This document shows positions 17,133 through 26,208 of a stretch of DNA of 64,000 nt, in pieces. The notes under the pieces are model-generated. The model did no database searches and was not told the origin of the DNA. It saw only the letters and a program-made list of their open reading frames with translations. The translations under genes were made by a program, and so were the position numbers. Position 1 is the first letter of the stretch; each line of letters starts with the position of its first letter. The DNA is from JASSUD01 sp031963405 (GTDB taxonomy: Bacteria; Pseudomonadota; Gammaproteobacteria; Burkholderiales; Burkholderiaceae). The stretch lies in contig JASSUJ010000001.1 in NCBI GenBank assembly GCA_031963405.1, forward strand, positions 1,922,001 through 1,986,000. The letters run 5' to 3'.

Positions 17133-17158
17133 CCCCCGATTCTTTTCTATTTATTGAT

Positions 17159-19621
17159 ATGGCTGACTCGACGGATCAATCCCCTTTAAAAAAGCGCCGC
17201 CCGAAAGCGCGCTCCTTTTGGTTCAAAGTTTTTGTTTGGCTAGGTTTGCCAACGCTGCTGCTGTCTGTGATCGGCGTATTAGTGGCGGCCTATGCGTTAA
17301 TCGTGATGGCTTCTAATCTGCCCTCACTTGAGACGCTGACCGATTACCGGCCTAAGGTGCCTTTGCGCATCTATACAAAAGATCATGTGCTCATTGGTGA
17401 GTTTGGGTCTGAAAGGCGCCAAATGGTGAAGCTCGAGGCGATGCCAGATATCCTGAAAAAAGCGATATTAGCGATTGAGGATAGTCGCTTTTACACGCAT
17501 GGCGGGGTGGATTTCATCGGCATCTTACGTGCTGGCGTCGCTGACATTGCGCATCGAGGGGCAGCGCAAGGTGCGAGTACCATCACGATGCAGGTGGCGC
17601 GTAATTTCTTTCTGTCGAGCGAGAAAACTTATTTGCGCAAGCTCTATGAGATGCTGCTTGCTTACAACATTGAGTCTGTCTTGTCTAAAGACGAGATTCT
17701 TGAGTTGTACATGAATCAAATCTACCTCGGGCAACGCACCTATGGTTTTGCGGCTGCAGCGCGCGTTTATTTTGGTAAAGATCTCTCCAATATTTCGATT
17801 GCCCAGGCGGCAATGCTTGCAGGGCTGCCTAAAGCCCCTTCTGCCTATAACCCTATCGTTAATCCCAAGCGCGCAAAAATTCGTCAGCAATATATTTTGA
17901 AGCGCATGCTGGAGCTTGGTTACATTAATCAAGAGCAGTATCAGCAAGCAGTAGACGAAGATATACAGGTACAAACTTCTGGCAACGAATTCAGCGTACA
18001 TGCGGAATATGTTGCAGAAATGACCCGCCAAAAAATCTACGAGCAATATCATGAGGAAGCCTATACGCGAGGTCTGACGGTCACCACGACGATTGATTCA
18101 GCGGATCAAGAGGCTGCCTATCGAGCGGTGCGTCGCGGCATTGTGAATTACGAAAGGCGACATGGGTACCGAGGCCCAGAAGCTTATGTTGCCCTGTCAG
18201 AAGGTGCTGATGACGAAGAAGTCATTAACGATGCGTTGCTAAGTCGGCCCAGTGGCGGGGAATTTGCACCAGCGGTGGTGACGCTCGTGAAGGGAAGAAC
18301 GGTCTACGCTGAAATGCTTGATGGCACTAGGGTCGCCATTGCGGGGGAAGGGTTACGCTTTGCTGAGGCTTCGCTTAGAGCGGGTACGCCTAACAGTAGA
18401 AAAATTAGACGCGGTGCCGTGATTCGTCTGGTTAAGAACGTAAAGGGTGAGTGGGACATTACGCAATTGCCCCAGCTGGAAGGGGCGCTGGTTTCTTTAA
18501 GCCCGCAAGACGGGGCGATTCGCGCCTTAGTCGGCGGCTTTGATTTTAATAAAAATAAATTCAATCATATTACGCAAGCTTGGCGGCAGCCAGGCTCAAG
18601 CTTTAAGCCTTTTATTTACTCTGCAGCACTTGATAAAGGCGTATTGCCAGCAACGATTATCAATGATGCGCCGCTCTCTTTGAGCCCAGAACAAAACAAT
18701 GGGGAGCCGTGGACGCCCAAAAACTATGGTGGCCACTATTCGGGGGCGATTACGCTACGCACCGCGCTTGAGCGATCGGTGAATCTGGTTTCCATTCGTA
18801 TCCTGAACCACATTGGTGCGCAGTATGGGCAGCAATATGTCACGCAGAAGTTCGGTTTTGATGCGGATAAAACCCCCCCTTATTTATCGATGGCACTGGG
18901 CACTGGATTAGTGACACCTTGGCAGATGGCTCGCGCTTATGCTGTGTTTGCGAATGGCGGGTACCGCATTAATCCTTACTTGATTGATGAAGTGACGGAT
19001 GGCACAGGCGAAGTTATTTCTCGTGCTGAGCCATTGATTGCTGGGCAAAATGCGCCGCAAGTGCTCGATGCGCGCAACGAATATATTATGACGGACCTGC
19101 TGCAGTCGGTTGCACAGAACGGCACAGGAGCACGCACTAAGGTACTTAACCGCAATGACTTAGCGGGTAAAACAGGCACCACCAATGATTCGCTTGATAC
19201 GTGGTTTGCTGGCTTTCAGCCAACGCTTGTGGCTGTTGCATGGCTTGGTTATGATCAGCCAAAAAGCTTGGGCGATCGGGAAACAGGAGGTGGCCTAGCG
19301 CTTCCGATATGGATTGACTACATGCGAGAAGCGTTGCGCAAAGTGCCTACTTACCAATGGCCACAGCCACCTGGTATATCAGAGATTGATGGTGAGCTGT
19401 ATTACGATGCCTTTACTCCAGGCAATGGTTTTGTCAAAAAAATAGGCTTTGATGACCAACCCCTTGTCGGTGAGGGAAATGATTTATCTGCATCAACAGC
19501 GGCGGCTGCCGCTGACCATGATGCAGGCATTGCGCCTGCAGCTGCTGCGCCCGACGCTTCGCAGAGCGAAGTAGACGACGCCGAAAAGCAGAGCATTCTC
19601 GATATTTTTAGTGGGCATTGA
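17159..19621 (+). CDS. mrcA: Penicillin-binding protein 1A (bifunctional peptidoglycan synthase)
   Basis: 820-residue class A PBP, anchored by one N-terminal helix (about 21-50). The glycosyltransferase domain polymerises lipid II: catalytic E107 in AIEDSRFYTHGG, QGASTITMQ at 137-145, then KDEILELYMNQIYLGQ. The transpeptidase domain carries all three motifs: S480-SF-K483, S540-V-N542 and K671-T-G-T-T. An OB-like insert lies between the domains. The tail is Ala/Asp-rich and low-complexity. Also called ponA in Burkholderia; divergent from pilM, the conserved arrangement. The rod-like host-restricted lifestyle has not removed this envelope gene. Confidence 0.95.
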   Translation: MADSTDQSPLKKRRPKARSFWFKVFVWLGLPTLLLSVIGVLVAAYALIVMASNLPSLETLTDYRPKVPLRIYTKDHVLIGEFGSERRQMVKLEAMPDILKKAILAIEDSRFYTHGGVDFIGILRAGVADIAHRGAAQGASTITMQVARNFFLSSEKTYLRKLYEMLLAYNIESVLSKDEILELYMNQIYLGQRTYGFAAAARVYFGKDLSNISIAQAAMLAGLPKAPSAYNPIVNPKRAKIRQQYILKRMLELGYINQEQYQQAVDEDIQVQTSGNEFSVHAEYVAEMTRQKIYEQYHEEAYTRGLTVTTTIDSADQEAAYRAVRRGIVNYERRHGYRGPEAYVALSEGADDEEVINDALLSRPSGGEFAPAVVTLVKGRTVYAEMLDGTRVAIAGEGLRFAEASLRAGTPNSRKIRRGAVIRLVKNVKGEWDITQLPQLEGALVSLSPQDGAIRALVGGFDFNKNKFNHITQAWRQPGSSFKPFIYSAALDKGVLPATIINDAPLSLSPEQNNGEPWTPKNYGGHYSGAITLRTALERSVNLVSIRILNHIGAQYGQQYVTQKFGFDADKTPPYLSMALGTGLVTPWQMARAYAVFANGGYRINPYLIDEVTDGTGEVISRAEPLIAGQNAPQVLDARNEYIMTDLLQSVAQNGTGARTKVLNRNDLAGKTGTTNDSLDTWFAGFQPTLVAVAWLGYDQPKSLGDRETGGGLALPIWIDYMREALRKVPTYQWPQPPGISEIDGELYYDAFTPGNGFVKKIGFDDQPLVGEGNDLSASTAAAAADHDAGIAPAAAAPDASQSEVDDAEKQSILDIFSGH

Positions 19622-19632
19622 GGTTTGAGGTA

Positions 19633-19660
19633 GGCTGTGCTGCTTGTAATCAGCACAGCC
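19633..19660 (+). terminator. Hairpin after the PBP1A gene
   Basis: A perfect 10-bp stem (GGCTGTGCTG / CAGCACAGCC) with an eight-base loop, 12 bases after the stop codon. No T-run follows, so intrinsic termination is uncertain; it may act as an mRNA 3'-end stabiliser. Confidence 0.4.
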
Positions 19661-19664
19661 AGTT

Positions 19665-19700
19665 AAGGAAGATCGGTATAAGCTGGGCGGACCTTCCTTA
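19665..19700. repeat. Palindromic element, D type, minimal
   Basis: AAGGAAGATCGGTATAAGC pairs with GGGCGGACCTTCCTT; only the outer arms remain, with no core. It lies between the convergent PBP1A and cyaY genes. Confidence 0.55.
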
Positions 19701-19708
19701 CTGGTTGC

Positions 19709-20038
19709 TTAGCGATTAGATAGATTGAATAACTCGAGCTTTTCTTGCGCTTGCTCGCTGGCATAGTGCGTTAAAGCGGTGAATAGCTCAGTATTGTTGC
19801 GGCTATCGCGCCAGGCGCCATCTTGATACTGGTAATGAAATCCACCTGCTTTGGCCGCTATCCAAATTTCGTGCATAGCTGGCTGTAAATTGACAATAAT
19901 TTTGCTGCCGTTGTCAAATTCGAGCGTGAGCACATTGCCGCTACGCTCAATATCAATGTCGGTGCCGCTTGTATCTACGGCATTTTCAATGCTGCTGAGC
20001 GCTGCCTCAGCAAGGGTAAAGAACTCATTATCTGTCAT
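19709..20038 (-). CDS. cyaY: Frataxin-like iron-sulfur assembly regulator CyaY
   Basis: 109-residue frataxin homologue that binds iron and tunes IscS-driven Fe-S cluster assembly. The N-terminal helix is acidic (MTDNEFFTLAEAALSSIENA), with DTSGTDIDIERSGNVLTLEF and the conserved sheet segment HEIWIAAKAGGFHYQY; the tryptophan in GAWRDSR is family-typical. A start four residues earlier (20050) exists, but the ATG at 20038 has GGAG at good spacing. It is divergent from the lptM-lysA pair, the usual gammaproteobacterial and betaproteobacterial neighbourhood. Confidence 0.92.
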   Translation of the reverse strand: MTDNEFFTLAEAALSSIENAVDTSGTDIDIERSGNVLTLEFDNGSKIIVNLQPAMHEIWIAAKAGGFHYQYQDGAWRDSRNNTELFTALTHYASEQAQEKLELFNLSNR

Positions 20039-20057
20039 GCTATACTCCATCGGCCTT

Positions 20058-20160
20058 GGGGAAGCGTTGAATAAACCGAGAGCGGCGTCATTTCTCCTTG
20101 CCGTACTAGCATACTGTCTGCGTCGGCATTCCTTGCTCTCGGCTTATTCAACGCTTCCCC
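20058..20160. repeat. Palindromic element, C type (near-perfect copy)
   Basis: GGGGAAGCGTTGAATAAACC and GGCTTATTCAACGCTTCCCC flank the core GCCGTACTAGCATACTGTCT and GCGTCGGCATTCCTTGC. This is the best C-type reference in the window. A right half-copy (GCGCTATTCTTTGCTC then TTTATTCAACGCCTCCCC) follows at about 20178-20223. Confidence 0.9.
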
Positions 20161-20296
20161 ATGTTGTGTTGGATAAAAGGAGGGAGCGCTATTCTTTGCT
20201 CAGGGTTTATTCAACGCCTCCCCAAATTTTGTATTTTCTTCGAAAGAAAATGCTTCTTCAAAGTCTTGTCAAAAGAACCAAATCTTAAGTGTAGCT

Positions 20297-20497
20297 ATGC
20301 AAGTTATCTTTAAAGGTAGCGCGATTGTAGCGGTTTTCTGTGCGCTGACTTTTATCTACGGTTGTGGGCAGCGAGGGGCATTATATTTACCCAAGGTGCC
20401 TGAGTTGCCGACTGATGTTGAAACAGCGCCAGTTCCATCAAGCGCTGTCGCCGCGCCTGATGCTTTCGCTACCTCTGCTGCTTCAATTTCTCCTTAA
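20297..20497 (+). CDS. lptM: LptM-type lipoprotein (LPS translocon maturation)
   Basis: 66-residue lipoprotein (formerly YifL/LppL). The signal peptide ends in the lipobox IYG-C; the conserved motif CGQRGALYLPKVP follows directly, and the tail is Pro/Ala-rich. LptM helps LptD fold with LptE at the outer membrane. It ends nine bases before lysA, so the two are probably one transcript, an arrangement common in proteobacteria. Confidence 0.9.
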   Translation: MQVIFKGSAIVAVFCALTFIYGCGQRGALYLPKVPELPTDVETAPVPSSAVAAPDAFATSAASISP

Positions 20498-20506
20498 GTT
20501 AAATCT

Positions 20507-21778
20507 ATGGATGCCTTTCATTATGTCGCAGGCAAGCTGCATGCAGAGCGCGTATCGATGGCTTGGCTTGCGGAACAGTTTGGCACGCCCCTTTATATTT
20601 ATTCACGTGCTGCATTGGTTAAAGCGTATCAAGCGTATGCCAAAGCTTGTGCTGGCCGTAATGCCAGCGTTTATTACGCGGTTAAGGCAAATAGCAATCT
20701 GGCCATACTCGATCTATTCAGTCAGCTAGGAGCGGGCTTTGATACGGTCTCAGGCGGTGAGTTAGCGCGTGTGCTGGCTGCCGGCGGCAGTGCGCATAAA
20801 GTTGTATTCGCCGGCATAGGCAAAAGTACGCAAGAGATGCACGCAGCGCTGCAAGCTGGCGTGAAATGTTTCAATCTTGAATCGCTTCCTGAATTGCATC
20901 GCTTGCAGGCTGTAGCGCGTGCGCTAAATAAAAAAGCGCCGGTTGCCGTGCGGGTTAATCCAGATGTTGACGCCAAGACACATCCTTATATTTCCACTGG
21001 CCTGAAAACCAATAAATTTGGCGTGACTTTTGAGCATGCGCGGGAAGTCTACCGCACTGCTGCTGCCATGGACTCGCTTGAAGTGGTGGGTATTGCTTGC
21101 CATCTTGGTTCGCAATTAACCGAGATGGCACCTTATCTGGATGCGTTGAATAAAGTGCTTGATCTGATTGAGGCGCTTGAAGAAGACGGTATTCGTATTC
21201 AGCATCTTGATGTGGGGGGAGGACTGGGCATTCGCTATCAAGCAGAAACCCCGCCGGCGATTGATGTGTTTGTCGATACGCTTTTGAATCAGATTGAAAA
21301 ACGTGGACATGCTCAGCGCGCTATTTTGTTCGAGCCAGGGCGTTCGCTAGTCGGCAATGCTGGGGTGCTGCTGACACGAATTGAATATCTCAAACCTGGC
21401 CCGGCCAAGAATTTTGCCATTGTCGATGCGGCTATGAATGATTTGGCACGGCCTGCGCTTTATCAGGCGTATCACGATATCGTTCCGGTGAAAGAAGACG
21501 ATAAGCAAGGTGAGTCAGTGCCGGTGCAGTACGATGTGGTGGGACCGGTTTGTGAAAGTGGTGATTGGCTGGGCCAAGATCGCATGCTTGCAGTGTCGCC
21601 TGGCGACCTACTTGCAGTACGTTCAGCAGGTGCCTACGGTTTTACGATGAGCTCAAACTACAATACCCGTACGCGTGCTGCTGAAGTGATGGTCGATGGC
21701 GACAAGGCCTATCTGATCCGTGAGCGAGAAACCCTCGAGCAACTCTTCGCTAATGAGCGGCGTTTGCCGACTGCCTAA
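20507..21778 (+). CDS. lysA: Diaminopimelate decarboxylase
   Basis: 423-residue PLP enzyme converting meso-diaminopimelate to lysine, the last step of lysine synthesis. The Schiff-base lysine is K60 in YYAVKANSN. Further family features are HLDVGGGLGIRY (PLP phosphate binding), EPGRSLVGNAG and the cross-subunit active-site C349 in CESGDWLG. The length is typical. The start follows lptM by nine bases. The 347-base gap after it has only a decayed palindrome (about 21790-21855) and no convincing gene. Confidence 0.96.
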   Translation: MDAFHYVAGKLHAERVSMAWLAEQFGTPLYIYSRAALVKAYQAYAKACAGRNASVYYAVKANSNLAILDLFSQLGAGFDTVSGGELARVLAAGGSAHKVVFAGIGKSTQEMHAALQAGVKCFNLESLPELHRLQAVARALNKKAPVAVRVNPDVDAKTHPYISTGLKTNKFGVTFEHAREVYRTAAAMDSLEVVGIACHLGSQLTEMAPYLDALNKVLDLIEALEEDGIRIQHLDVGGGLGIRYQAETPPAIDVFVDTLLNQIEKRGHAQRAILFEPGRSLVGNAGVLLTRIEYLKPGPAKNFAIVDAAMNDLARPALYQAYHDIVPVKEDDKQGESVPVQYDVVGPVCESGDWLGQDRMLAVSPGDLLAVRSAGAYGFTMSSNYNTRTRAAEVMVDGDKAYLIRERETLEQLFANERRLPTA

Positions 21779-22125
21779 AGTCAAATAAGCTAAGCCAGCA
21801 AAGGATTATGCCCCGGCGCCAGCATATCGTGCCCAAGGTTTATGAGGTGCTTCCTAAATAGAGAATGGCCTTATCTGATTTATCTTGAGCGAGTACTCAG
21901 CAATGCAAGATCAGAATGCTCAGCTACGGCTGGGCGCACCTTAATCTGTTTATTTCTTAGTAGCTTGAAAATAAAGGGAAATAAAAGATGAGGAAGGTTT
22001 GCGTCGTTATTTTGGGCCTTCAAGCGCCTGCCGTTGCCGGGCTTTCTCTCGTCTACCTCCTCTACAGCGGAAGAAAATCCATACGATAGAATCAACGGTT
22101 TAATCTATTTAATTGGGTAAACCGA
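21779..22125. other. Intergenic with decayed palindromic element
   Basis: At about 21790-21855 a decayed C-type element is recognisable (ATTATGCCCCGGCGCCAGC; right arm GTTTATGAGGTGCTTCCT). A 71-codon minus-strand frame at 21880-22095 has no features I trust. Confidence 0.35.
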
Positions 22126-22482
22126 ATGCATCCTTGCCTGTCTCTCTATCTCTCGATTTCCCCAACATCTCTATGGAAAGGCTATCCACAACTAGAGGAA
22201 AAAAACGAGGCAGATAATAAATCCGCACACATAGAGCACACAGCAGAACATGCGATAGCGATTAAGCCAGCTGATCAAGAGAAAGTGCCAGCAGCTGATC
22301 AACAGCAAGCACTTTCACCAAAACTAAATTTATTGATAAAAAGTGCGCCTTTAGCTGCGCTTTGCTTACAAATTGCTTCCATGTCTGCTGAGCATAGAAT
22401 TGAATTTGTCCTGCAGCACTTGCCCGTCTACTTTTTTGCTAGCTCAATAGCCGTCACGCTGCTTTTGGCAAAAATCGGATAA
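22126..22482 (+). CDS. Hypothetical small membrane protein
   Basis: 118 codons. A charged, Glu/Gln-rich middle is followed by two hydrophobic stretches near the C-terminus (LLIKSAPLAALCLQIASM and PVYFFASSIAVTLLLAKIG). No ribosome-binding site is clear before the ATG and no family is recognised. It may be a true small membrane protein or a chance frame. Confidence 0.35.
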   Translation: MHPCLSLYLSISPTSLWKGYPQLEEKNEADNKSAHIEHTAEHAIAIKPADQEKVPAADQQQALSPKLNLLIKSAPLAALCLQIASMSAEHRIEFVLQHLPVYFFASSIAVTLLLAKIG

Positions 22483-22537
22483 CTCAAGCTATTTTCAATA
22501 ACAACTCACTGGAAACTTAGTGCAGGGCGGCCTACCG

Positions 22538-23707
22538 TTACAGCTGCCCATAACTATGTAAACCTGACAAAAACATATTCACGCCGAGAAAAGCAAAGGC
22601 TGTAATAAACAGCCCAATTAACGCCCACCAAGCAGCAAGGGCGCCACGTAAGCCTTTAATCAGCCGCATATGCAACCAAGCTGCGTAATTTAGCCAAACA
22701 ATCAGCGCCCAGGTTTCTTTCGGGTCCCAGCTCCAATACCCGCCCCATGCTTCGGCAGCCCATAAGGCGCCAAGAATGGTGGCAATCGTGAAAAAAGCAA
22801 AGCCAAGAGCAATCGCTTGATACATCAGATCATCGAGTATCTCAGCGGCTGGCAGTCGATCGGCCAAAATCCCATGTTGTTTAAACAAATAGGCGAGTGC
22901 AACCATAGCCGCAAGCGCAAAGCAGCCATAGCCAATAAAGTTAGCGGGCACATGGATTTTCATCCACCAGCTTTGCAAGGCAGGCACCAGTGGTTGGATT
23001 TGCTGTGCCTCTCGCGCTAGCGCATACCAGATTAAAAACCCCACTGCCACGCTGATAATCAGCAAGACAAAAGCGCCTAATTGTCTGGTTTGATAGCGCG
23101 CTTCGTAATACAGATAAAAAAGTGCGGTAATTAAGCAGAACAAAACAAAAACTTCATACAGATTTGAAATGGGAATATGTCCAATATCTGCACCGATTAA
23201 ATAAGACTCATACCAACGCACCATCAGCCCCGTACAGCCAAGTAGCGTTGCCGCCCAACACAGCATCGAGCCAATTTTTTGACTAGCAGGCGAGCGGGCC
23301 AGCAAACCACCCCAATAAAATAAAGTAGAGAGTACGAACAGCGCACTCATCCACAGAATGGCTGATTGGCTAGATAAGAAATATTTGAGTAAAAACATCT
23401 GCTCTGCGCGAACGAGATCATGGCTATAGGTATTGATTGCCAACAATGACAGCAATCCCACTAACACAGACCACCATTGCAGCGGCTTCCAATGCCAACC
23501 TAAACCCACCAAAACAGGGACTGCGCCAATCAAGATTGCTTTATCGTAAATGTTCATATAAGCGCCGTAAGACAGCAGCGCAAAACCAGCACTGAGCACT
23601 AGCGCTAAGGCGTACAGCCATGCGCCCCAACGCTGGCAGCTGAATAAACATAGGGGCTTTTTTAAGCCAGCTTTGCTAGAGGGTGGCAGGTTTGAAGTAG
23701 CTTGCAT
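22538..23707 (-). CDS. ccsB: Cytochrome c biogenesis protein CcsB/ResC (system II)
   Basis: 389-residue polytopic membrane protein, the haem-handling half of the system II cytochrome c synthase. The WWD haem-binding domain reads WGGYWSWDPKETWALIVW near 310-330, with flanking histidines. About eight or more hydrophobic helices are visible. It works with ResB, encoded immediately upstream on the same strand with a decayed palindromic element between them. This machinery would attach haem to the adjacent cytochrome c4. Confidence 0.9.
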   Translation of the reverse strand: MQATSNLPPSSKAGLKKPLCLFSCQRWGAWLYALALVLSAGFALLSYGAYMNIYDKAILIGAVPVLVGLGWHWKPLQWWSVLVGLLSLLAINTYSHDLVRAEQMFLLKYFLSSQSAILWMSALFVLSTLFYWGGLLARSPASQKIGSMLCWAATLLGCTGLMVRWYESYLIGADIGHIPISNLYEVFVLFCLITALFYLYYEARYQTRQLGAFVLLIISVAVGFLIWYALAREAQQIQPLVPALQSWWMKIHVPANFIGYGCFALAAMVALAYLFKQHGILADRLPAAEILDDLMYQAIALGFAFFTIATILGALWAAEAWGGYWSWDPKETWALIVWLNYAAWLHMRLIKGLRGALAAWWALIGLFITAFAFLGVNMFLSGLHSYGQL

Positions 23708-23728
23708 AAATTGATCGTTTCCCTATTC

Positions 23729-23825
23729 GAAGCATGCCTAAACCAAGAGTGGCCTCATGCTTCCTTGCTATATAAGTGTACTGTCTACGTTGAGATTCTT
23801 CGGCCGAAGTTTATGTAGCGCTTCC
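23729..23825. repeat. Palindromic element, C type, providing the resB stop
   Basis: GAAGCATGCCTAAACCAAG on the left and TTTATGTAGCGCTTCC on the right; the core is GTGTACTGTCTACG. Read on the minus strand, its right arm encodes the last residues of ResB (GSAT) and the TAA stop. Confidence 0.7.
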
Positions 23826-26003
23826 TACTTGGCTTTGCTCATCTAAAGCAGCTGCTACGCTCGCGCGAAGCTGGGCAAATTCTTTTTCAAAATCTAGCGT
23901 AATACGACTACTGGACATGGCGAGTAAGACACTAACACTACTGCTACCTTCGTTACTGTTAGTGCTGTCCTGGGGAGCTTCTTTAAGCCACACCCATAAA
24001 CGTCGCTCACGCACATAAAACATAGCGAAAATGCCTAATACTAAAAACACGCTCCCTAAGTAGACGAGTGTCTTACCCGGTGTTTTAGTGAGCTGAAACA
24101 CCGAAGCTTTGACTTCTTCAAAAGAATCGAGCTGCAGAAAAACGGGTGCGCCATAAAAAAAGCTATCTGATAGTGCATTAATCGCTGACTGAATAAAACG
24201 ACTATTTGCCGCGTTATTTTGAGCCGGCGCTTGATGCGCTTGCTCACGCACAATTTGCCACAGCTCCCAAATAGCCCCATCGAGCAGGCGCAGTAGCAAG
24301 GTTGCGGCTTTTTCCTGTTCAGCAGCTGGCACTGACCGATTGATAAAGTCAGCCACTGCAGCAAAGCCGCCCCAAGCGCTGTTATTACTGCGAGCCACGC
24401 GTGCTGCCTCGCTTTCTGTCCTATTGCTTGCGACACCAGCGAACAGCGCTAACACACGTGCCGCACTCTCTTGCAGCGGCTGCTGCTGGGGCGCATTCTG
24501 TTCTTTGGCCGAATTGCTTGCTAAACGTTGCGCCGCTTGTCGGCGTAACGTTTCGTCTTGCAATGCTGCGCGCAGTTGCATCCATTCTTTGACAGAGCTA
24601 TCACGATCAGCAGGAATGCGTAAATAGCGAAACGGCTCATCGCTACTTGCGCGCATACCGGCTAAGAAAATACGTTCGCCGTCAATTTCAGCAGGCAACA
24701 TGTAATGGTTAAACTCACGCGCTTGGCCATTTTTATCGCGTACTTTGTACTGCACAGAAGGGCCAACATTGCGCAAATTGACCGATTTTGAGGTTTTGGC
24801 ACCTGAGCCAAGATGCTCATCCAATGCTTCCGACAGCGTGCGGCGTCCCACGCCACGTGCATCTTCCTGACCAGCGCCGTTCACTATATTTTCAACATTG
24901 ATAGAGCGTAAGCCGGTGAATTCAATCGTCTCGCCATCGCCTATGGCAGTGAGCGGGGTAGTGCTATTTACTTGTCCGCTCAAGGCAAAGGTGCGCGCGC
25001 TGGCACCGCTCATCGGATAGCCTGTGACATGGAGTGTCGAGCCACCATCTTCAAAGCTCGACTGATAAATCGCAATGCCGCGATGAATAAATGGCTTATT
25101 CACTTCGACCCGCGCTGGGATGCGCTCGCCAGTTGTGTGATCGGTGACAACCATATCGCTGGCAAAGCGTTTAGGCATGCCAGTGGAGTAATACTCAACA
25201 ATGAATTTATCTAACTGAATCGTAAAGGGTAGATCTTGAATCAGCGAGCCATCTTTTTCATTAAGAATGGCAGTAGCTACCGTTTGCCCCTCTGGCACCC
25301 AAGCATATCCACGGAAAGTTGGGTTCAGCGTAGATAAGCGATGCTCAGACGGAATCTGACTGATGGCTGCGTTAGCCGAAATGGGATGCTTATCAAACAG
25401 CCACATCTGTAAACGGATGGGTATATGACTATCGAGTAGGCCACCCAGACAAATCACAATAATCGCCAAATGGCTAAATATATAACCTGCCTTATTCAGC
25501 GCCCCTCGTTTAGCCGCGATCAGCGTGGTGTCTGCGGTGTGCCGTGTAATGTAGCGATAACCCTGCTGTTTGATAAGCGTTGAGAGCTGCGCAGTCACCG
25601 CCTCGCGCGTACCCGTGACCTCCCATTGCGCATGATGGCGAAAGGCGCGCAAGCTTTCGGCACGCACGCGCTCTTTCCAACTGCGTATATCCGCGATTCT
25701 CTTCGGGCCATTGCGCCACACACATAAGGAGAGCGAAATGACAAGAAAAGCAAGAATCGTAATAAACCATGCGCTGCTATAAACCGAGTAGAGACCAAGG
25801 GCGCGAAACAATTCTGCCCAAAAAGGGCCAAACTGATTCACATAATTTGGGTATGGCGACTCTTGGTTGAGTACTGTGCCAATCACACTTGCAATCGCTA
25901 ATACCACCAGCAAAGCGATGGCAAAGCGCATCGAGCTCAGTAATTCAACGGCACGGCGCCAAGCGCGGTGGCTGGAAGAAAAAAATAAACCAGGGGTGAG
26001 CAT
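23811..26003 (-). CDS. resB: Cytochrome c biogenesis protein ResB
   Basis: 730-residue membrane protein, the apocytochrome-binding partner of CcsB in system II cytochrome c maturation. Helices are seen near 25-45 (MRFAIALLVVLAIASVIGTVL), 75-95 and 165-185, then a large periplasmic domain (about 200-640) and a final helix near 650-670 (LVYLGSVFLVLGIFAMFYV). The family signature L-N-Q at the end of helix 1 (VLNQESPYPNYVNQFGPFW) is present. The last four residues and stop come from a palindromic element. Upstream of ccsB in the same orientation. Confidence 0.9.
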   Translation of the reverse strand: MLTPGLFFSSSHRAWRRAVELLSSMRFAIALLVVLAIASVIGTVLNQESPYPNYVNQFGPFWAELFRALGLYSVYSSAWFITILAFLVISLSLCVWRNGPKRIADIRSWKERVRAESLRAFRHHAQWEVTGTREAVTAQLSTLIKQQGYRYITRHTADTTLIAAKRGALNKAGYIFSHLAIIVICLGGLLDSHIPIRLQMWLFDKHPISANAAISQIPSEHRLSTLNPTFRGYAWVPEGQTVATAILNEKDGSLIQDLPFTIQLDKFIVEYYSTGMPKRFASDMVVTDHTTGERIPARVEVNKPFIHRGIAIYQSSFEDGGSTLHVTGYPMSGASARTFALSGQVNSTTPLTAIGDGETIEFTGLRSINVENIVNGAGQEDARGVGRRTLSEALDEHLGSGAKTSKSVNLRNVGPSVQYKVRDKNGQAREFNHYMLPAEIDGERIFLAGMRASSDEPFRYLRIPADRDSSVKEWMQLRAALQDETLRRQAAQRLASNSAKEQNAPQQQPLQESAARVLALFAGVASNRTESEAARVARSNNSAWGGFAAVADFINRSVPAAEQEKAATLLLRLLDGAIWELWQIVREQAHQAPAQNNAANSRFIQSAINALSDSFFYGAPVFLQLDSFEEVKASVFQLTKTPGKTLVYLGSVFLVLGIFAMFYVRERRLWVWLKEAPQDSTNSNEGSSSVSVLLAMSSSRITLDFEKEFAQLRASVAAALDEQSQVGSAT

Positions 26004-26058
26004 AAAGACTCGTTAATTTGCAAACAGTGTTGCGTGTTTGTTGTAGGTTGCATTGGAT

Positions 26059-26156
26059 CAAGGACGCACTAAATCAGCCTGGGTCGGCATCCTGCCGACC
26101 GTATTAAGTCTCTTGCTTGTTCGCGTACTGTCGGCATTCCTTGCGTGCGCTTGAGT
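26059..26156. repeat. Decayed palindromic element
   Basis: Core remnants GTCGGCATCCTGCCGACC and CGCGTACTGTCGGCATTCC TTGCG (split here) are visible between resB and the cytochrome c4 gene; the outer arms are mostly lost. Confidence 0.45.
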
Positions 26157-26208
26157 AATTGGCAAGTGGCTCTGTGTTGGGCTTTTTACGCCGCCACAAC
26201 ACAAACGC

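Noticed and set aside
21880..22095. 71-codon minus-strand frame after lysA
   Set aside because: No start signal and no hydrophobic or domain pattern; near a decayed repeat.
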